A stretch of 64,000 nucleotides of DNA from Sinohyriopsis cumingii (taxonomy: Eukaryota; Mollusca; Bivalvia; Unionida; Unionidae). Location of the stretch: contig CM068831.1 in NCBI GenBank assembly GCA_028554795.2, forward strand, positions 66,315,982-66,379,981, in the 5' to 3' direction. The notes under the pieces are model-generated. The model was not told where the DNA came from, ran no database searches, and saw only the letters and a list, made by a program, of their open reading frames with translations. Positions 52,197 through 61,695 of the stretch are shown piece after piece (the first letter of the stretch is position 1; each line of letters opens with the position of its first letter). Both the position numbers and the translations under genes were made by a program.

Positions 52197-55100
52197 ATGA
52201 AACGATCCAATTCATTTGAGAAGAAAGAAGAAGAAAGTAAGAGGCAGAAACGTGATCTATCGCCTCGTACCAGGGCTGAAATCTTGACACAAATTCATGC
52301 CAGTGATTTTGAAGAGGATATGAGTGAACCAGAATCCGAACCCTCTAAACCAAGTTCGCCACCCTTAGTCAACCCTGAAAAATACTATTCCATTCGAGAG
52401 ACGGAAAAGCGCTCCTCTAGAAAATTTAGAACCACGGCTTACAAATACACGGTGAAGTTTAAAGATTTCAAGGCTGAAGTGCCGTTAGAGAAAGCAGAAG
52501 TGTTTATCACTGGGGTGTGGGATTCTCTGCTAACTGCACTCAAGCGACAATGTCAACCCAAAGAAGACGATCGCTTGAGACTTTCCATACAACACGACGG
52601 TTTGAAATCCCCTGTTTGGATCGAGTTTAGCACCCCTGCAGAATTGACCGCTTCCAAAGTCATGGACAAGATTCAACACGTGCAACAATCTAATGACCAG
52701 TTTGACATCACCGATGGAAAAGCCACATTGGACATGACCCACGTCTCTCCTCCTCAAGGGACCGGACGCAAAAAGATGTTATTGGTGAACGAGCTTCGCA
52801 GCATTAAGCGTAGCCTTGTCCAAATTCACAATCCTCATGACCAGATGTGTTTAGCCCGTGCCATCGTGGTGGGACGAACCTATGCCAACAAGAACGACAC
52901 GGTAGAATGGAAAAGAACCTGGAACACTATTCAACGTTCCTATCGAGCCAAACAACGAAACGAAGCAGAACTCCTGTTGCAACAAGCTGGCCTGTCCAAA
53001 GACAAACCCTGTGGCATTCCTGAGATGCAAAAATTGCAAGATGTCCTAGCTCCACGCTACACCTTGAAAGTGCACCCTCAAGAAATGCGCGGGCCTCTGT
53101 TGTTTCGAGGCCAAGATTTTAAGGACGGAAAATACATTCACCTTTATCATCACGATGAACATTTCGATACCATTACCAGTATCACTGCATTCCTGGGATA
53201 CGGTTATTATTGTGAGAAATGTGATTATGGTTATAACAATCGAGAGCAACACAAGTATTTGTCAGCCCTACCTGTTACCAACAACATTTGAAGACGCAAG
53301 GTTCACGGCAGAAATGTGCTTGTCAACTGCTGAGATTGTGCCCTACCTGTGGACAAGGCATACTTACCAATAATGCGAAGGCACACGTATGTCGAGGAAA
53401 GAAAAAATGTCACATCTGTCACCACATCGTGGACTTGGAACACCAATGCTACGTGCAAAAATACCAACCCCCACCAGAGAAAGAGGACGGTCGCAAGAAA
53501 AAAGGCAATTTCATCTTTTTCGATTTCGAATGCATGCAAGAGACCGGCATTCACATTCCTAATTTCTGCGTGGCTCATCGAGCGTGCGAGAAGTGCATTC
53601 AAGAACCTGTCTTCAGTCATTGCCCTCACTGCAGCAAGATTCCTGGAGGGCGTGAAAAAATCTTTCGGGGACCGAACACGTTAGCCGATTTTGCCCAATG
53701 GGTCTTAGACCCCATCGACAAGACGTGGAGCAAAGAAGACATCGAACGTTACGGAGATTGTCATCGTCATGCCACGGTGATGGCTCACAATTTCTCCGGA
53801 TACGATGGACAGTTTCTTTTGAGGTACTATACGGAACAAGGCACCGAGCGTCCTAAAGTGACTTTGAACGGAGCCAAAATCATTTTCATGCAAGTGGGAC
53901 AAGTACAGTTTAAAGATTCGATGAGCTATTTGGCCATGCCTTTGAGTCGAATGCCTAAAACGTTTGTAATGACAGAAATGGCTAAAGGGTACTTTCCTCA
54001 CTTTTTCAATACGGAAGCCAATCAACACGCCGTTCTACCCCATTTACATGAGGCTCACTATTACGACCCCGACAACATGCGTACCGAACAACGAGAAGCT
54101 TTCTACGCTTCGTACCAGGCTCATGCCTCGGACCCTTTCGACTTTCAGGAAGAAATGTTAAAGTATTGTCGTTCCGACGTGGACATTTTACGGCGTTGCT
54201 GTGGAAAATTTCGAGAACTGTTCATGGAACACGGAGGGGTCGATCCTTTGAAAGAGCTTGCACCATTGCCAAAGAGTGTTCCTTAGTGTATCGGCAACGA
54301 TTCATGCCTGAAAACACCGTGGCTGTCATCAGTCCTCAAACGACCCACTTTGTCAAACGTCAATACTCGGTCAAAGCCCTATGTTGGTTACATTACCTGT
54401 GCAACAAGGAAGACAAGTGGATTCAGCATGCCCGCAACGGAGGGGGCGAAAAGACCATCGGAACGCATTCGGTCGATGGCTGGGTCTTGGAAAACCCCAA
54501 GATCGTGTACGAGTTTAACGGTTGCTTATTTCACGGATGTCCCGTCTGTTACCCTGACCGTAGCACTAAAAATCAGTTTTTACAACGAACCATGGAAGAC
54601 TTGTACCAAGACACTTGTCAGCGGCGCCTAAAGTTAGAACAGCAAGGATACCAAGTGGTGGAAATGTGGGAACACGAGTACGATCACCGAATGAAAACCG
54701 ATCCCGAGTTTAAACGCCTCGTGGAAAGTTACCAGTTCATGGACCCGTTGAACCCGAGGGATAGTTTGTACGGAGGAAGGAAAAATGCCACCTGTTTGCT
54801 GTACCAAGCCGACGAAGAGAAAGGAGAAGAAATCAAATACTTGGACGTGTGTTCGCTGTATCCCTACGTGTGCAAATATTGTCGCTTTCCTGTAGGGCAC
54901 CCGCAATTGCTGACGGAACACATCGACCTGAAAAACATTCGACAATACGAAGGCTTGATCAAGTGTAAAGTTTTGCCTCCCACGAACCTATACCATCCCG
55001 TCTTACCTCACCATTGTCAAGGCAAACTGATGTTTCCATTGTGCCGTACTTGTGCCGAAACGTGCAACCAAGACCAGCCTTGTCAGCACACCCAGGAAGA

Positions 55101-56163
55101 ACGTGCCATGACGGGAACCTGGGTCAGCGTAGAATTGTTCAAAGCTCTGGACATGGGATACCAACTCTTAGAAGTGTACGAAATTTGCCACTTTCCTAAG
55201 ACACAACAATACCACAAGGGTGACCCCACGCAGAAAGGCATTTTCGCAGACTACGTGGATGCCTTTTTGAAACTGAAACAAGAAGCTAGCGGCTATCCTT
55301 CCTGGTGTCACACTCCCGAAGACCAAATACAATTCAAAGAGAAATACTATGAACAAGAAGGCATCTCTTTAGACCACATCGAAAAAAGGCGATCGTTTGC
55401 CAAAGTGATGTTAAATTGCTTGTGGGGTAAAATGGCACAACGACCGTGTTTACCCAAGACGGAATATTTGACACAACCTTCCCGCTACTTCCAGATGATT
55501 CACGACAAAACCAAATACATGAAATACGTGGACGTCGTTCGAGAGAATTTGATCTTGGTCAATTACGAAGAAGATTTGGACTTTGTACAAGACGACCCTT
55601 TTGGAAATGTCATCATTGCGGCTTACGTGACAGCTCATGCTCGCTTAAAATTGTACGAAGCTTTAGAACTGTTAGGGGAACGCGTCCTGTACTTTGACAC
55701 CGACAGTTGCATTTACATCCATCACCCGATTCAACATCACCCTGACATCGAAGGAGACCGTTTAGGAGCCTGGACAGACGAGCATCCCGACGACAAGATT
55801 CTAAGTTTCGTCAGTGGCGGTCCCAAAAATTACGGCTACGAATACCGGGACAAACAAGGAGAAGTGCACACGATGTGCAAAGTAAAAGGACTGACTCTGA
55901 ATTATCGTACCAGTCGTGTGGTCAACTTTGGGGTATTGAAAGAAGCCTTGCAATCGGGAGAGGATGGACACTTTAAAGTGACCACCTATCAACCGAACAA
56001 GATTGTACGTTTACCCACTCACCACATTGTCAGTCGACCCTTGGAAAAAGTCTATCAAATCGTGTACCAGAAGCGAGTGAGACTTCCCAATCACTTTACG
56101 TTGCCGTACGGTCACGTCGGTATTGGTCTGTATATAAAAAGGAACCCTAGGCAAGATCGATAG
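52197..56163 (+). pseudogene. Protein-primed family B DNA polymerase (pPolB), two frameshifts
   Basis: Replicative polymerase of the Polinton. Order: a charged N-terminal extension (52,197-53,250), a Cys-rich zinc-finger-like region (CEKC-x2-GYNN...C-x2-C), exonuclease motifs DFE (53,521 on), HNFSGYD (about 53,786) and YCRSD (about 54,163). Polymerase motif A is DVCSLYP (about 54,844), a TPR1-like insert between A and B is typical of protein priming (55,110-55,310), motif B is KVMLNCLWG (55,402-55,428) and motif C is FDTDS (about 55,693). All catalytic acids are present. Frame breaks occur at about 53,250-53,265 and at about 54,243-54,252. Without them the product would be about 1,320 residues, usual for the family. 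Two breaks make a functional product unlikely unless they are sequence errors. Confidence 0.92.
56131..56140 (+). promoter_or_regulatory. TATA box of the BIR gene
   Basis: TATATAAAAA, inside the polymerase 3' end, 56 bp before the BIR gene ATG. Confidence 0.5.
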
Positions 56164-56195
56164 TTCATTGTGACTACCAAGACCGAGCTAACAAG

Positions 56196-56834
56196 ATGAA
56201 TACGTTCAGAGAAACACAGAACAAGTTGTTTAGAAAGGCACAATTCAAGTGTGAGGCTTCGGAAGTGGAATGCGATTGTGAGCCTTGCGATGGGTACGAT
56301 GCTGTACGCTGTGACCTTAGCGATGCCGTAAAGCATCATGGGAACTTTAGTGTCACTACCCCTATCATGGAAAGGGATGCTGTGCGTGTCAAACCTGAGG
56401 GATGCGAAAGTGATTCCGCTCGTCCTCTTGGACATTTTACTGAGTTTCGTTTTAAAGGGGAATGTTCACCTTCACGTCTACCCCCCTACGGATGTCATCC
56501 AGCCCTGAGCAAACTCCTACCCATGTCACTCAACCCTCATCGAAACGAACCTGTGAAAGACGAATATTCGTTCCCTGTGCGTTTGTCGGAATACTGCGAC
56601 TTTGAAAATCGTCTTCAATCGTTCAAAGGAAAATGGCCAAAGTATCTGGGAGGACCGACCCCCGAAGAATTAGCCAGAGCCGGATTTTTCTACTTGGGCG
56701 AAGGAGATAAAGTCAAGTGCTTCAGTTGCGGTGTGTCACTTCACCACTGGGAACCGCAAGATTCGGCCTACATTGAACATGCTCGATGGTCACCGAATTG
56801 TCATTACTTACCCTTAGTGGGACCGAGACATTGA
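56196..56834 (+). CDS. BIR-domain (IAP-related) protein carried by the Polinton
   Basis: 212 residues, intact. Residues 1-125 are unlike anything I recognise and rich in Cys and acidic residues early on. Residues 128-209 are a BIR domain: R-L-S-E-Y at the start, WPKYLGG-TPEELARAGFFYLG, then the zinc ligands Cys175, Cys178, His195 and Cys202 with the canonical spacing C-x2-C-x16-H-x6-C. No RING domain follows. BIR proteins of the IAP family block caspases or act in cell division and immune signalling; viral IAPs occur in baculoviruses and asfarviruses. A role in delaying host cell death is inference. Probably captured from a host whose IAP family is large, as in bivalves. Confidence 0.85.
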   Translation: MNTFRETQNKLFRKAQFKCEASEVECDCEPCDGYDAVRCDLSDAVKHHGNFSVTTPIMERDAVRVKPEGCESDSARPLGHFTEFRFKGECSPSRLPPYGCHPALSKLLPMSLNPHRNEPVKDEYSFPVRLSEYCDFENRLQSFKGKWPKYLGGPTPEELARAGFFYLGEGDKVKCFSCGVSLHHWEPQDSAYIEHARWSPNCHYLPLVGPRH

Positions 56835-56856
56835 AGTAACTTACCATAATCTGTTC

Positions 56857-57311
56857 ATGGATACTTTACAAGAGAACATTTGTGCTTTGCCTGTGGAGTT
56901 GAGAGAACGCATTTACCGAGAGCTGGTCAAAATACAAGTGAAACGTAAAGAACAATTGCATCCGTTACGTCACCGGTGTTTGAAACACTGGTACCTGAAG
57001 GCTATACAAGGATTGATTCAATTGAAAGTGTTCCATCGGTCAGACATTGATGAACGATCCTCTAGTTTTAAAAGGATTGGTTTGTTATGGACGATTCTAC
57101 CTACATCATTGTAAACTTACTGCATCGAATTCCAGAGGAAGAGTTAACGAATTACCAACATCTTGAACACAATGTCAACTTAGTGAAAGAGGAAACTTCT
57201 GAACGAATTGTAATGTGCAAATTAGTAACTAAACGATTTAAATTCGACACTGAAGTAAAACCATGTTTGTGCAAACAGTACATTTCTTGTGTCAGACCAA
57301 AGAGGATTTAG
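56857..57311 (+). pseudogene. F-box-like small protein, paralogue 1 (frameshift)
   Basis: MDTLQENICALPVELRERIYREL opens the gene; LP-x-EL-x3-I-x2-L resembles the start of an F-box or related helical motif. Compared with paralogue 3 at 57,559, the frame slips near 57,065-57,090 and the rest (HRIPEEELTNYQHL...) is in the next frame to 57,311. A full product would be about 150 residues. It is first of three tandem copies. F-box proteins of poxviruses and other DNA viruses recruit SCF ubiquitin ligases; this function is only a hypothesis here. Confidence 0.55.
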
Positions 57312-57323
57312 TATGACCTATTC

Positions 57324-57596
57324 ATGGATACTTTGCTAGAGAACATTCGTGCTTTGCCTGTGGAGTTGAGAGAACGCATTTACCGAGAACTGATCAAAAT
57401 ACAAGTGAAACGCAAACTCAAAGTGATTCATCCGTTTTTAAATTATGCTCTGTTCCAAAGTACAAGAAGACTGATTATGAGTGGATATTACATTAGGCAC
57501 AAAGTTAAACGAGGCTATTGGCCACCACCCAACGATTCCAAAAACAGTGTATATACTTATGGATACTTTACAAGAGAACATTTTGGGCTTGCCTGA
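57324..57596 (+). CDS. F-box-like small protein, paralogue 2 (shortened)
   Basis: 90 codons. Residues 1-32 match the paralogues almost exactly (MDTLLENIRALPVELRERI). The rest diverges and terminates inside the start of paralogue 3, with which it overlaps out of frame by 38 nt. It lacks the C-terminal half (KDYQH block) of paralogue 3, so it is probably a truncated or recombined copy. Confidence 0.45.
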   Translation: MDTLLENIRALPVELRERIYRELIKIQVKRKLKVIHPFLNYALFQSTRRLIMSGYYIRHKVKRGYWPPPNDSKNSVYTYGYFTREHFGLA

Positions 57597-58056
57597 GGAG
57601 TTGAGAGAAAGGATTTACCGAGAGCTGGTGAAAATACAAGTGAAACGTAAAGAACAATTGCATCCGTTACGTCACCAGATCTTTAACCACTGGTACCTGA
57701 ATGGTATAAGAGGACTGATTCGTCAGAAATTTTTTCAGTGGTCAGACCTTGTTGAACACTTTCAGTTTGGGGATGATCATGGACTAGACGTTCGTAATTT
57801 TGGTTACTTCGAGATTCACTTACTGCAACGTATTGAGGAAGACGAGTTAAAGGATTACCAACATTTGTTACATGGAATCTGCTTAGAAAAAGACGAAACA
57901 TCTAGACAAACTCTGACGTTTCAGTTACAGTATGTAACATTTAAATTCCCTACTGGAGAACGAACATGTTTGGTTAGAAATTACCTTTATTGCTTCCGAA
58001 ACAAAGACACTATAAAATCAAGTTGCCATGCCACGGATTATGTGATATTTTATTGA
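57559..58056 (+). CDS. F-box-like small protein, paralogue 3 (full length)
   Basis: 165 residues from the ATG at 57,559, chosen because it aligns with the starts of the other two copies; the open frame extends 26 codons further upstream without similarity. Layout: F-box-like helix (LPEELRERIYRELVKI, residues 10-25), a Trp/His-rich middle (HWYLNGIRGLI), and a C-terminal block beginning RIEEDELKDYQHLLHG. No membrane segment. As the only intact copy it probably represents the family's real form. Function not recognised beyond the N-terminal resemblance. Confidence 0.6.
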   Translation: MDTLQENILGLPEELRERIYRELVKIQVKRKEQLHPLRHQIFNHWYLNGIRGLIRQKFFQWSDLVEHFQFGDDHGLDVRNFGYFEIHLLQRIEEDELKDYQHLLHGICLEKDETSRQTLTFQLQYVTFKFPTGERTCLVRNYLYCFRNKDTIKSSCHATDYVIFY

Positions 58057-58252
58057 ACAGATTCCGTGGAAGGTACTCATTGACCATATTCAAATCGTGG
58101 CTCATTACCATCGATTATTACAAGAACTGTATCCATTCAATTTGGGACGACAAGTGGTGTGTGTCTTAGTGACTTGTTTTCTGGGATTTCGCTTACCAGC
58201 CGATTCTTTGTGGACTCTTTACGATGAGTACTTACCACCTCAATGGCCTTAA
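58046..58252 (+). pseudogene. Small open frame without a start codon
   Basis: After a TGA the frame from 58,046 reads about 68 codons to TAA at 58,250-58,252, with codon use like real genes of this element. The product is aromatic and hydrophobic, includes QIPWKVLIDHIQIVAHYH and ends DEYLPPQWP. There is no ATG in the open part. It overlaps the previous gene end and the following ATG by a few bases. Likely the 3' remnant of a gene, or an exon-like piece whose start was lost. Confidence 0.4.
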
Positions 58253-58755
58253 ATGGTCACGAAAAACTCCTTTTGCTCAAAGCCTTGCGTTTTCATCTGG
58301 ATACTTCTCGACCTCAACAGGAAAAAAAGATTCGTCAACTTTTAGCTACCCAAGACGTGTATGACGATGTGTGTGTAGCTTGTGACTTACATCCCCATTG
58401 GACAGATGTCCGTGCCTGGAAAGAATGGGGTTTTGAGGCTTGGACCCAAGAAGTGGCCCAGTATGCACGAGAGTTGTTCAAGGAAAAAGTTACTTTTCAA
58501 CCCGTGTTAGTGACGGTGCCAGAAGAACCCGTCACCCAGGACGGGACTGTCGTGGACAGGCCTGAAAGACCCTTTCGGGAGGACACTTGTGTGACCTTAC
58601 CCCCTACTATAGAACTGGTTAGAACATTACCCAAAACATGTTGTTGTTGTACAGACACTTGTTTTTATTCCACGTTAATGGTTATCATGTGCCTTTTATT
58701 CTTGTACTTAAGCCTTTGGCTTTTATGTATTTTTGTCTTTCGTATTCATGTTTGA
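58243..58755 (+). CDS. Unknown protein with C-terminal membrane anchor
   Basis: 170 residues, intact, ATG at 58,243. Residues 1-90 are helical and acidic/basic mixed (KLLLLKALRFHLD at the start, WTDVRAWKEWGFEAWTQEVAQYA near 53-75). Residues 91-130 are proline- and acid-rich, followed by a CCCC cluster near residue 132 and a strong hydrophobic segment (MVIMCLLFLYLSLWLLCIFVF, about 146-166) ending in three residues. This looks like a tail-anchored or type II membrane protein with a possible palmitoylated Cys cluster. Between the F-box-like genes and the ATPase. No family recognised. Confidence 0.65.
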   Translation: MALNGHEKLLLLKALRFHLDTSRPQQEKKIRQLLATQDVYDDVCVACDLHPHWTDVRAWKEWGFEAWTQEVAQYARELFKEKVTFQPVLVTVPEEPVTQDGTVVDRPERPFREDTCVTLPPTIELVRTLPKTCCCCTDTCFYSTLMVIMCLLFLYLSLWLLCIFVFRIHV

Positions 58756-58770
58756 AAAAAAAAAACATTC

Positions 58771-58800
58771 AATAAACGTGTTCTGAAAAAAGTATATAAA
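58771..58800 (+). promoter_or_regulatory. Poly(A) signal followed by ATPase TATA box
   Basis: AATAAA (58,771-58,776) follows the membrane-protein stop by 16 nt. TATATAAA (58,793-58,800) follows 17 nt later and 47 bp before the ATPase ATG. The end of one transcription unit and the start of the next are thus packed into about 30 bp. Confidence 0.6.
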
Positions 58801-58846
58801 CTCTTGTCTTGTTTGTTTTCGTGTCACAAGTGACATTTCTCACACA

Positions 58847-59563
58847 ATGGCTACCTCTGCTGTCTCTGCTCCCTCTTCCTCTACTGTCAAAGTCATCGAC
58901 GAACACTTAGATCGTGCCAGTTGGGAGGCTTTGTATCTTCGCCATCCCTTTAACATGCTCATTGCTGGACCTAGCGGTTCAGGCAAAACCGAATTCGTCA
59001 AACGTTTGATCGAACATAAACATCATTTGATCGATCGGCCACCTCAACGGATCGTGTGGTGTGGCAATCGGCGTACAACCTCTTGCGAGAAAGTCAAGGC
59101 GATTCCATCGTGTTTGTGGAAGGCATTCCTAAAGAAGACGACGACATCGTCTCTGACTCCCGTAAAACCCATTTGGTCATTTTCGACGACATGTTAGGAG
59201 AAGACGAAGAAGAAATTAAATTGTGGTTCACGCGCAAAGGGCATCACCGTAATGCCAGTGTCGTTTACATCACCCAAAATTTGTTTCAACAAAGTAAAGC
59301 CCATCGCACCATCAGTCTCAATGCGCATTACGTGGTCTTGTTTAAAAGCCCTCGAGATAAATCGCAAGTGCAAGTCTTAGCCAAACAGTTAGGAACGCCT
59401 TGGCTGACTCAGGCGTACACCACACGCCTATTTACTCGTCGATTTGAAACCTACGACTCCCGAGGATTTGCGATTTCGTACCCACTTGTTTCACCACTGG
59501 TGCCAAGACGGAGGGCCTGTCCTGTACACGTCTCCGTCCTCGACTTCATTTCACTCCACATAA
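58847..59563 (+). pseudogene. Genome-packaging ATPase (FtsK/HerA superfamily), two frameshifts
   Basis: Pumps DNA into capsids in Polintons and related viruses. Walker A GPSGSGKT is at 58,967-58,990, preceded by the family's HPFNMLIAG. WALK-B-type THLVIFDDML is at about 59,167-59,196, followed by WFTRKGHHRNASVVYITQNLF, the arginine/sensor region. Frame slips: one at about 59,057-59,065, where a few codons also seem missing after VWC, and one at about 59,415. After the second the end reads VDLKPTTPEDLRFRTHLF and stops at TAA 59,561-59,563. Length without breaks is about 240 residues, normal. The relic at 27.5 kb is an older relative. Confidence 0.88.
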
Positions 59564-59570
59564 AGAAATC

Positions 59571-59577
59571 TATAAAA
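59571..59577 (+). promoter_or_regulatory. TATA box of the lysine-rich protein gene
   Basis: TATAAAA, 7 nt after the ATPase stop and 46 bp before the next ATG at 59,617. Confidence 0.5.
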
Positions 59578-59616
59578 ACCTCAGACCCTTTTTCGTCTGT
59601 CTCACACAGTGTGAAC

Positions 59617-60554
59617 ATGTCGTCCCTTCAGTCGCATCTTCCCGTCAAATTGATTCGTGCCTTGTATGGCATCAGTCGAGAAAAAAATCCACAAACACGA
59701 GCTCGTGTCTTAGAAGCTAGTCTCAAAGAAGTCTTACGATGGTTCACGGTGACGGCACGTCAAATACTCCAAGGAATCATTCAGATTCCTCATCAAACCA
59801 AACGCTTTTTCGATCGAAACAAAGTCGCTTTGGTCCAACTGGCCGATCCCCGCATCGACACTCAAACCAAAAAACAAATCATTTTGAAACCTGGAGGGAG
59901 CGGTACTCTAGGAGGGGTCATCAATCGCTCTCTCTTAAGATGGGATCCTAATACCCCCAAACTTCTCCCCAAGAAGAAAGTCCAACGAAGCCCCAAGAAG
60001 AAGAAAAAGACCAGGTCCCCAAGGAGAACTTCTCCAGTGGCAGGACCCTCCTCTTACCAGACACCACCCCGGAAAAAGAAAAGAAGCCCCCAGAAAAAGA
60101 AACAGAAAAAAGTCCCCAGAAAAAGAAAAGCCCACAGAAGAAAACTAGTCGCAAGAGAGGCACTTCGGCCAGGACGCAACCTTACACTCACAAACCACGA
60201 CCTGCCACGGCGGTGACTGCGTCTCCGGCAGCCTCACGTTTATCCACTTCTCCGTTGATGACACCAAGAACTGAAGAGTACTTGATCACACCAAGAACTT
60301 CTCCGTTGATGACCCCCAAAAGAACTTCCCCAGTGGCAGGACCCTCCAATTTAGTGGCAGTGGCTGCTGCTCACAAAGTACCTTCTCCCAAAATCAAAGT
60401 CCAAGAAAGATCGGGCATATTACAAAGTTTACTGGATTTGTCCAAGCAAGAACTGGCTCGATTTAGTCCGTTACGTACCCCTGCACGACGTGTCATGCCT
60501 GTCCTCAAACTGATACGACGTAAAGACAATCAGTGGCGACGCGTTCCAGTATAA
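59617..60554 (+). pseudogene. Lys/Pro-rich SPKK-type basic protein, one frameshift
   Basis: The ATG at 59,617 opens 199 codons. An ordered N-terminal half (residues 1-110) includes SLKEVLRWFTVTARQILQGI and KPGGSGTLGGVINRSLLRW. A tail of SPKK, SPRR and SPQKK motifs follows, like histone H1 and sperm histones, which bind DNA minor grooves. A slip at about 60,080-60,135 moves the tail into the frame that continues to 60,554. That frame repeats RTSPVAGPS, also seen before the break, so both halves belong to one gene of about 310 residues. Likely a DNA-condensing core protein; this is inference from composition and place. Confidence 0.65.
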
Positions 60555-60558
60555 AAAA
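60550..60558 (+). promoter_or_regulatory. TATA box of the pX-like gene
   Basis: TATAAAAAA overlaps the end of the basic-protein gene and lies 62 bp before the ATG at 60,612. Confidence 0.5.
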
Positions 60559-60611
60559 GGCCTGTGACCAAGTAGGGTATCAGTGTTTTTGGTGCTCCTG
60601 AAGACTCAAAG

Positions 60612-60998
60612 ATGTCACCCTCCAGAAAACCCCAAGGAAAGAAAAGGAAAGGACTGCCACCACGTTTAGTCAAACATGGGGACATGTTATCTGTCCTGTC
60701 CAAAGCTTCTCCACCCCTACGAAAAAAACTCATTCAAACGGCCTCCAAAGAGGTCATCGATACCGTGTGCGAATGATGTTTGAACGTTTTGAAAGGCACG
60801 ATCCCTTTGTCCAAACACCAGAAACAATGCTTAGGCAAACATCGTCACGTTCTTCGGCAAATGGTTCAAAAGAAAATTCCCATTCGTCAAAAAAAGAAGA
60901 TGTTAGTGCAACGTGGAGGTATTTTACCTCTCTTGTTAGGCCCCATACTGAAAGGAGTCTTGGGAACCATGTTAGGAGGATTGGTGGGAGCAAGATAA
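60612..60998 (+). pseudogene. pX-like minor virion protein, in-frame TGA
   Basis: 128 codons from ATG at 60,612 to TAA at 60,996-60,998, broken by TGA at 60,774-60,776. Layout: a basic N-terminus (RKPQGKKRKGLPPR), a helical middle, NVLKGTIPLSKHQKQ-L-KH, then a C-terminal RGGILPLLLGPILKGVLGTM, a hydrophobic Gly-rich helix typical of small Polinton/adenovirus pX-like proteins that touch DNA and membranes. The pre-RGG-I position could be a protease site. It sits between the basic protein and a conserved unknown gene. Confidence 0.7.
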
Positions 60999-61047
60999 AA
61001 AGGCCCTCGGAAGTCCCAAGATCTCAGAATCGACCGCTGACAACCCC

Positions 61048-61677
61048 ATGGAAGGACGAAAACTAGCTTTAGTGCCTTACAAACGATGGATGGAATACCA
61101 TCGGTGGCAAGAACAACGCACCCCGCATTTACCTCCCAATCCCCATTTGAGCGAGATGTCCCAGTTACAACACGAATTGCAGTCCTTGATGGATCGCCAA
61201 GATTTGTCCGAAACAGAAAAATCGCAAAAGTACGGTCAACTCTTGCAATGACTGCAGCTCTTTCACCAGAAAGCTTTAGACGAAACAGCTTTACCCACTC
61301 TGAAAGATTTTAAGACCTTGATGAAAAGTCCAGCACCATCACCAGTACCAGTACCAGTACCACCACTACCAGTGACCAAGACAGAAAAAGGAAAAGAAGA
61401 AGAAGAAGAAGGGTTTCAAACTCCACCAGAAAAAGTACGCAAGTTAACAACACCACCTACCTCCAGAATTGGATGGATTAAAAAGATGATGGCCACCCCT
61501 TCTTCATCACAAGAGAAAAAGAAAGTGAAGACAGAAGTGAAACAAGAACCGATATCCCCCGCTCAGACATCCTCCTCCTCAACACCTATTGCCGGTCGCA
61601 CACGCAAAGCATTGCAATCCAAGAAAATACCCCAAGAGAAAAAGAGTAGCATCTTCCAAGAGTGGATGCCTTATTAA
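61048..61677 (+). pseudogene. Conserved Polinton protein of unknown function, in-frame TGA
   Basis: Starts MEGRKLALVPYKRWMEY; the KLALVP-Y opening followed by LQHELQSLMDRQDLSETEKSQKYGQLLQ is a pattern I remember from uncharacterised Polinton proteins in cnidarians and molluscs. TGA interrupts at 61,249-61,251, and the same frame continues to TAA at 61,675-61,677 (209 codons). The C-terminal half is disordered and Pro/Ser/Lys-rich with PVPVPVPP, EEEEE, KQEPIS and a basic GRTRKALQSKK segment. Helical N-terminus plus flexible tail suggests an assembly or scaffold role, without proof. Confidence 0.65.
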
Positions 61678-61695
61678 CACACAAACACACCAAAA

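Noticed and set aside
53250-54252. Programmed frameshifting in the polymerase gene
   Set aside because: No slippery heptamer with a clear downstream structure was seen, and many other genes of the element are broken in similar ways.
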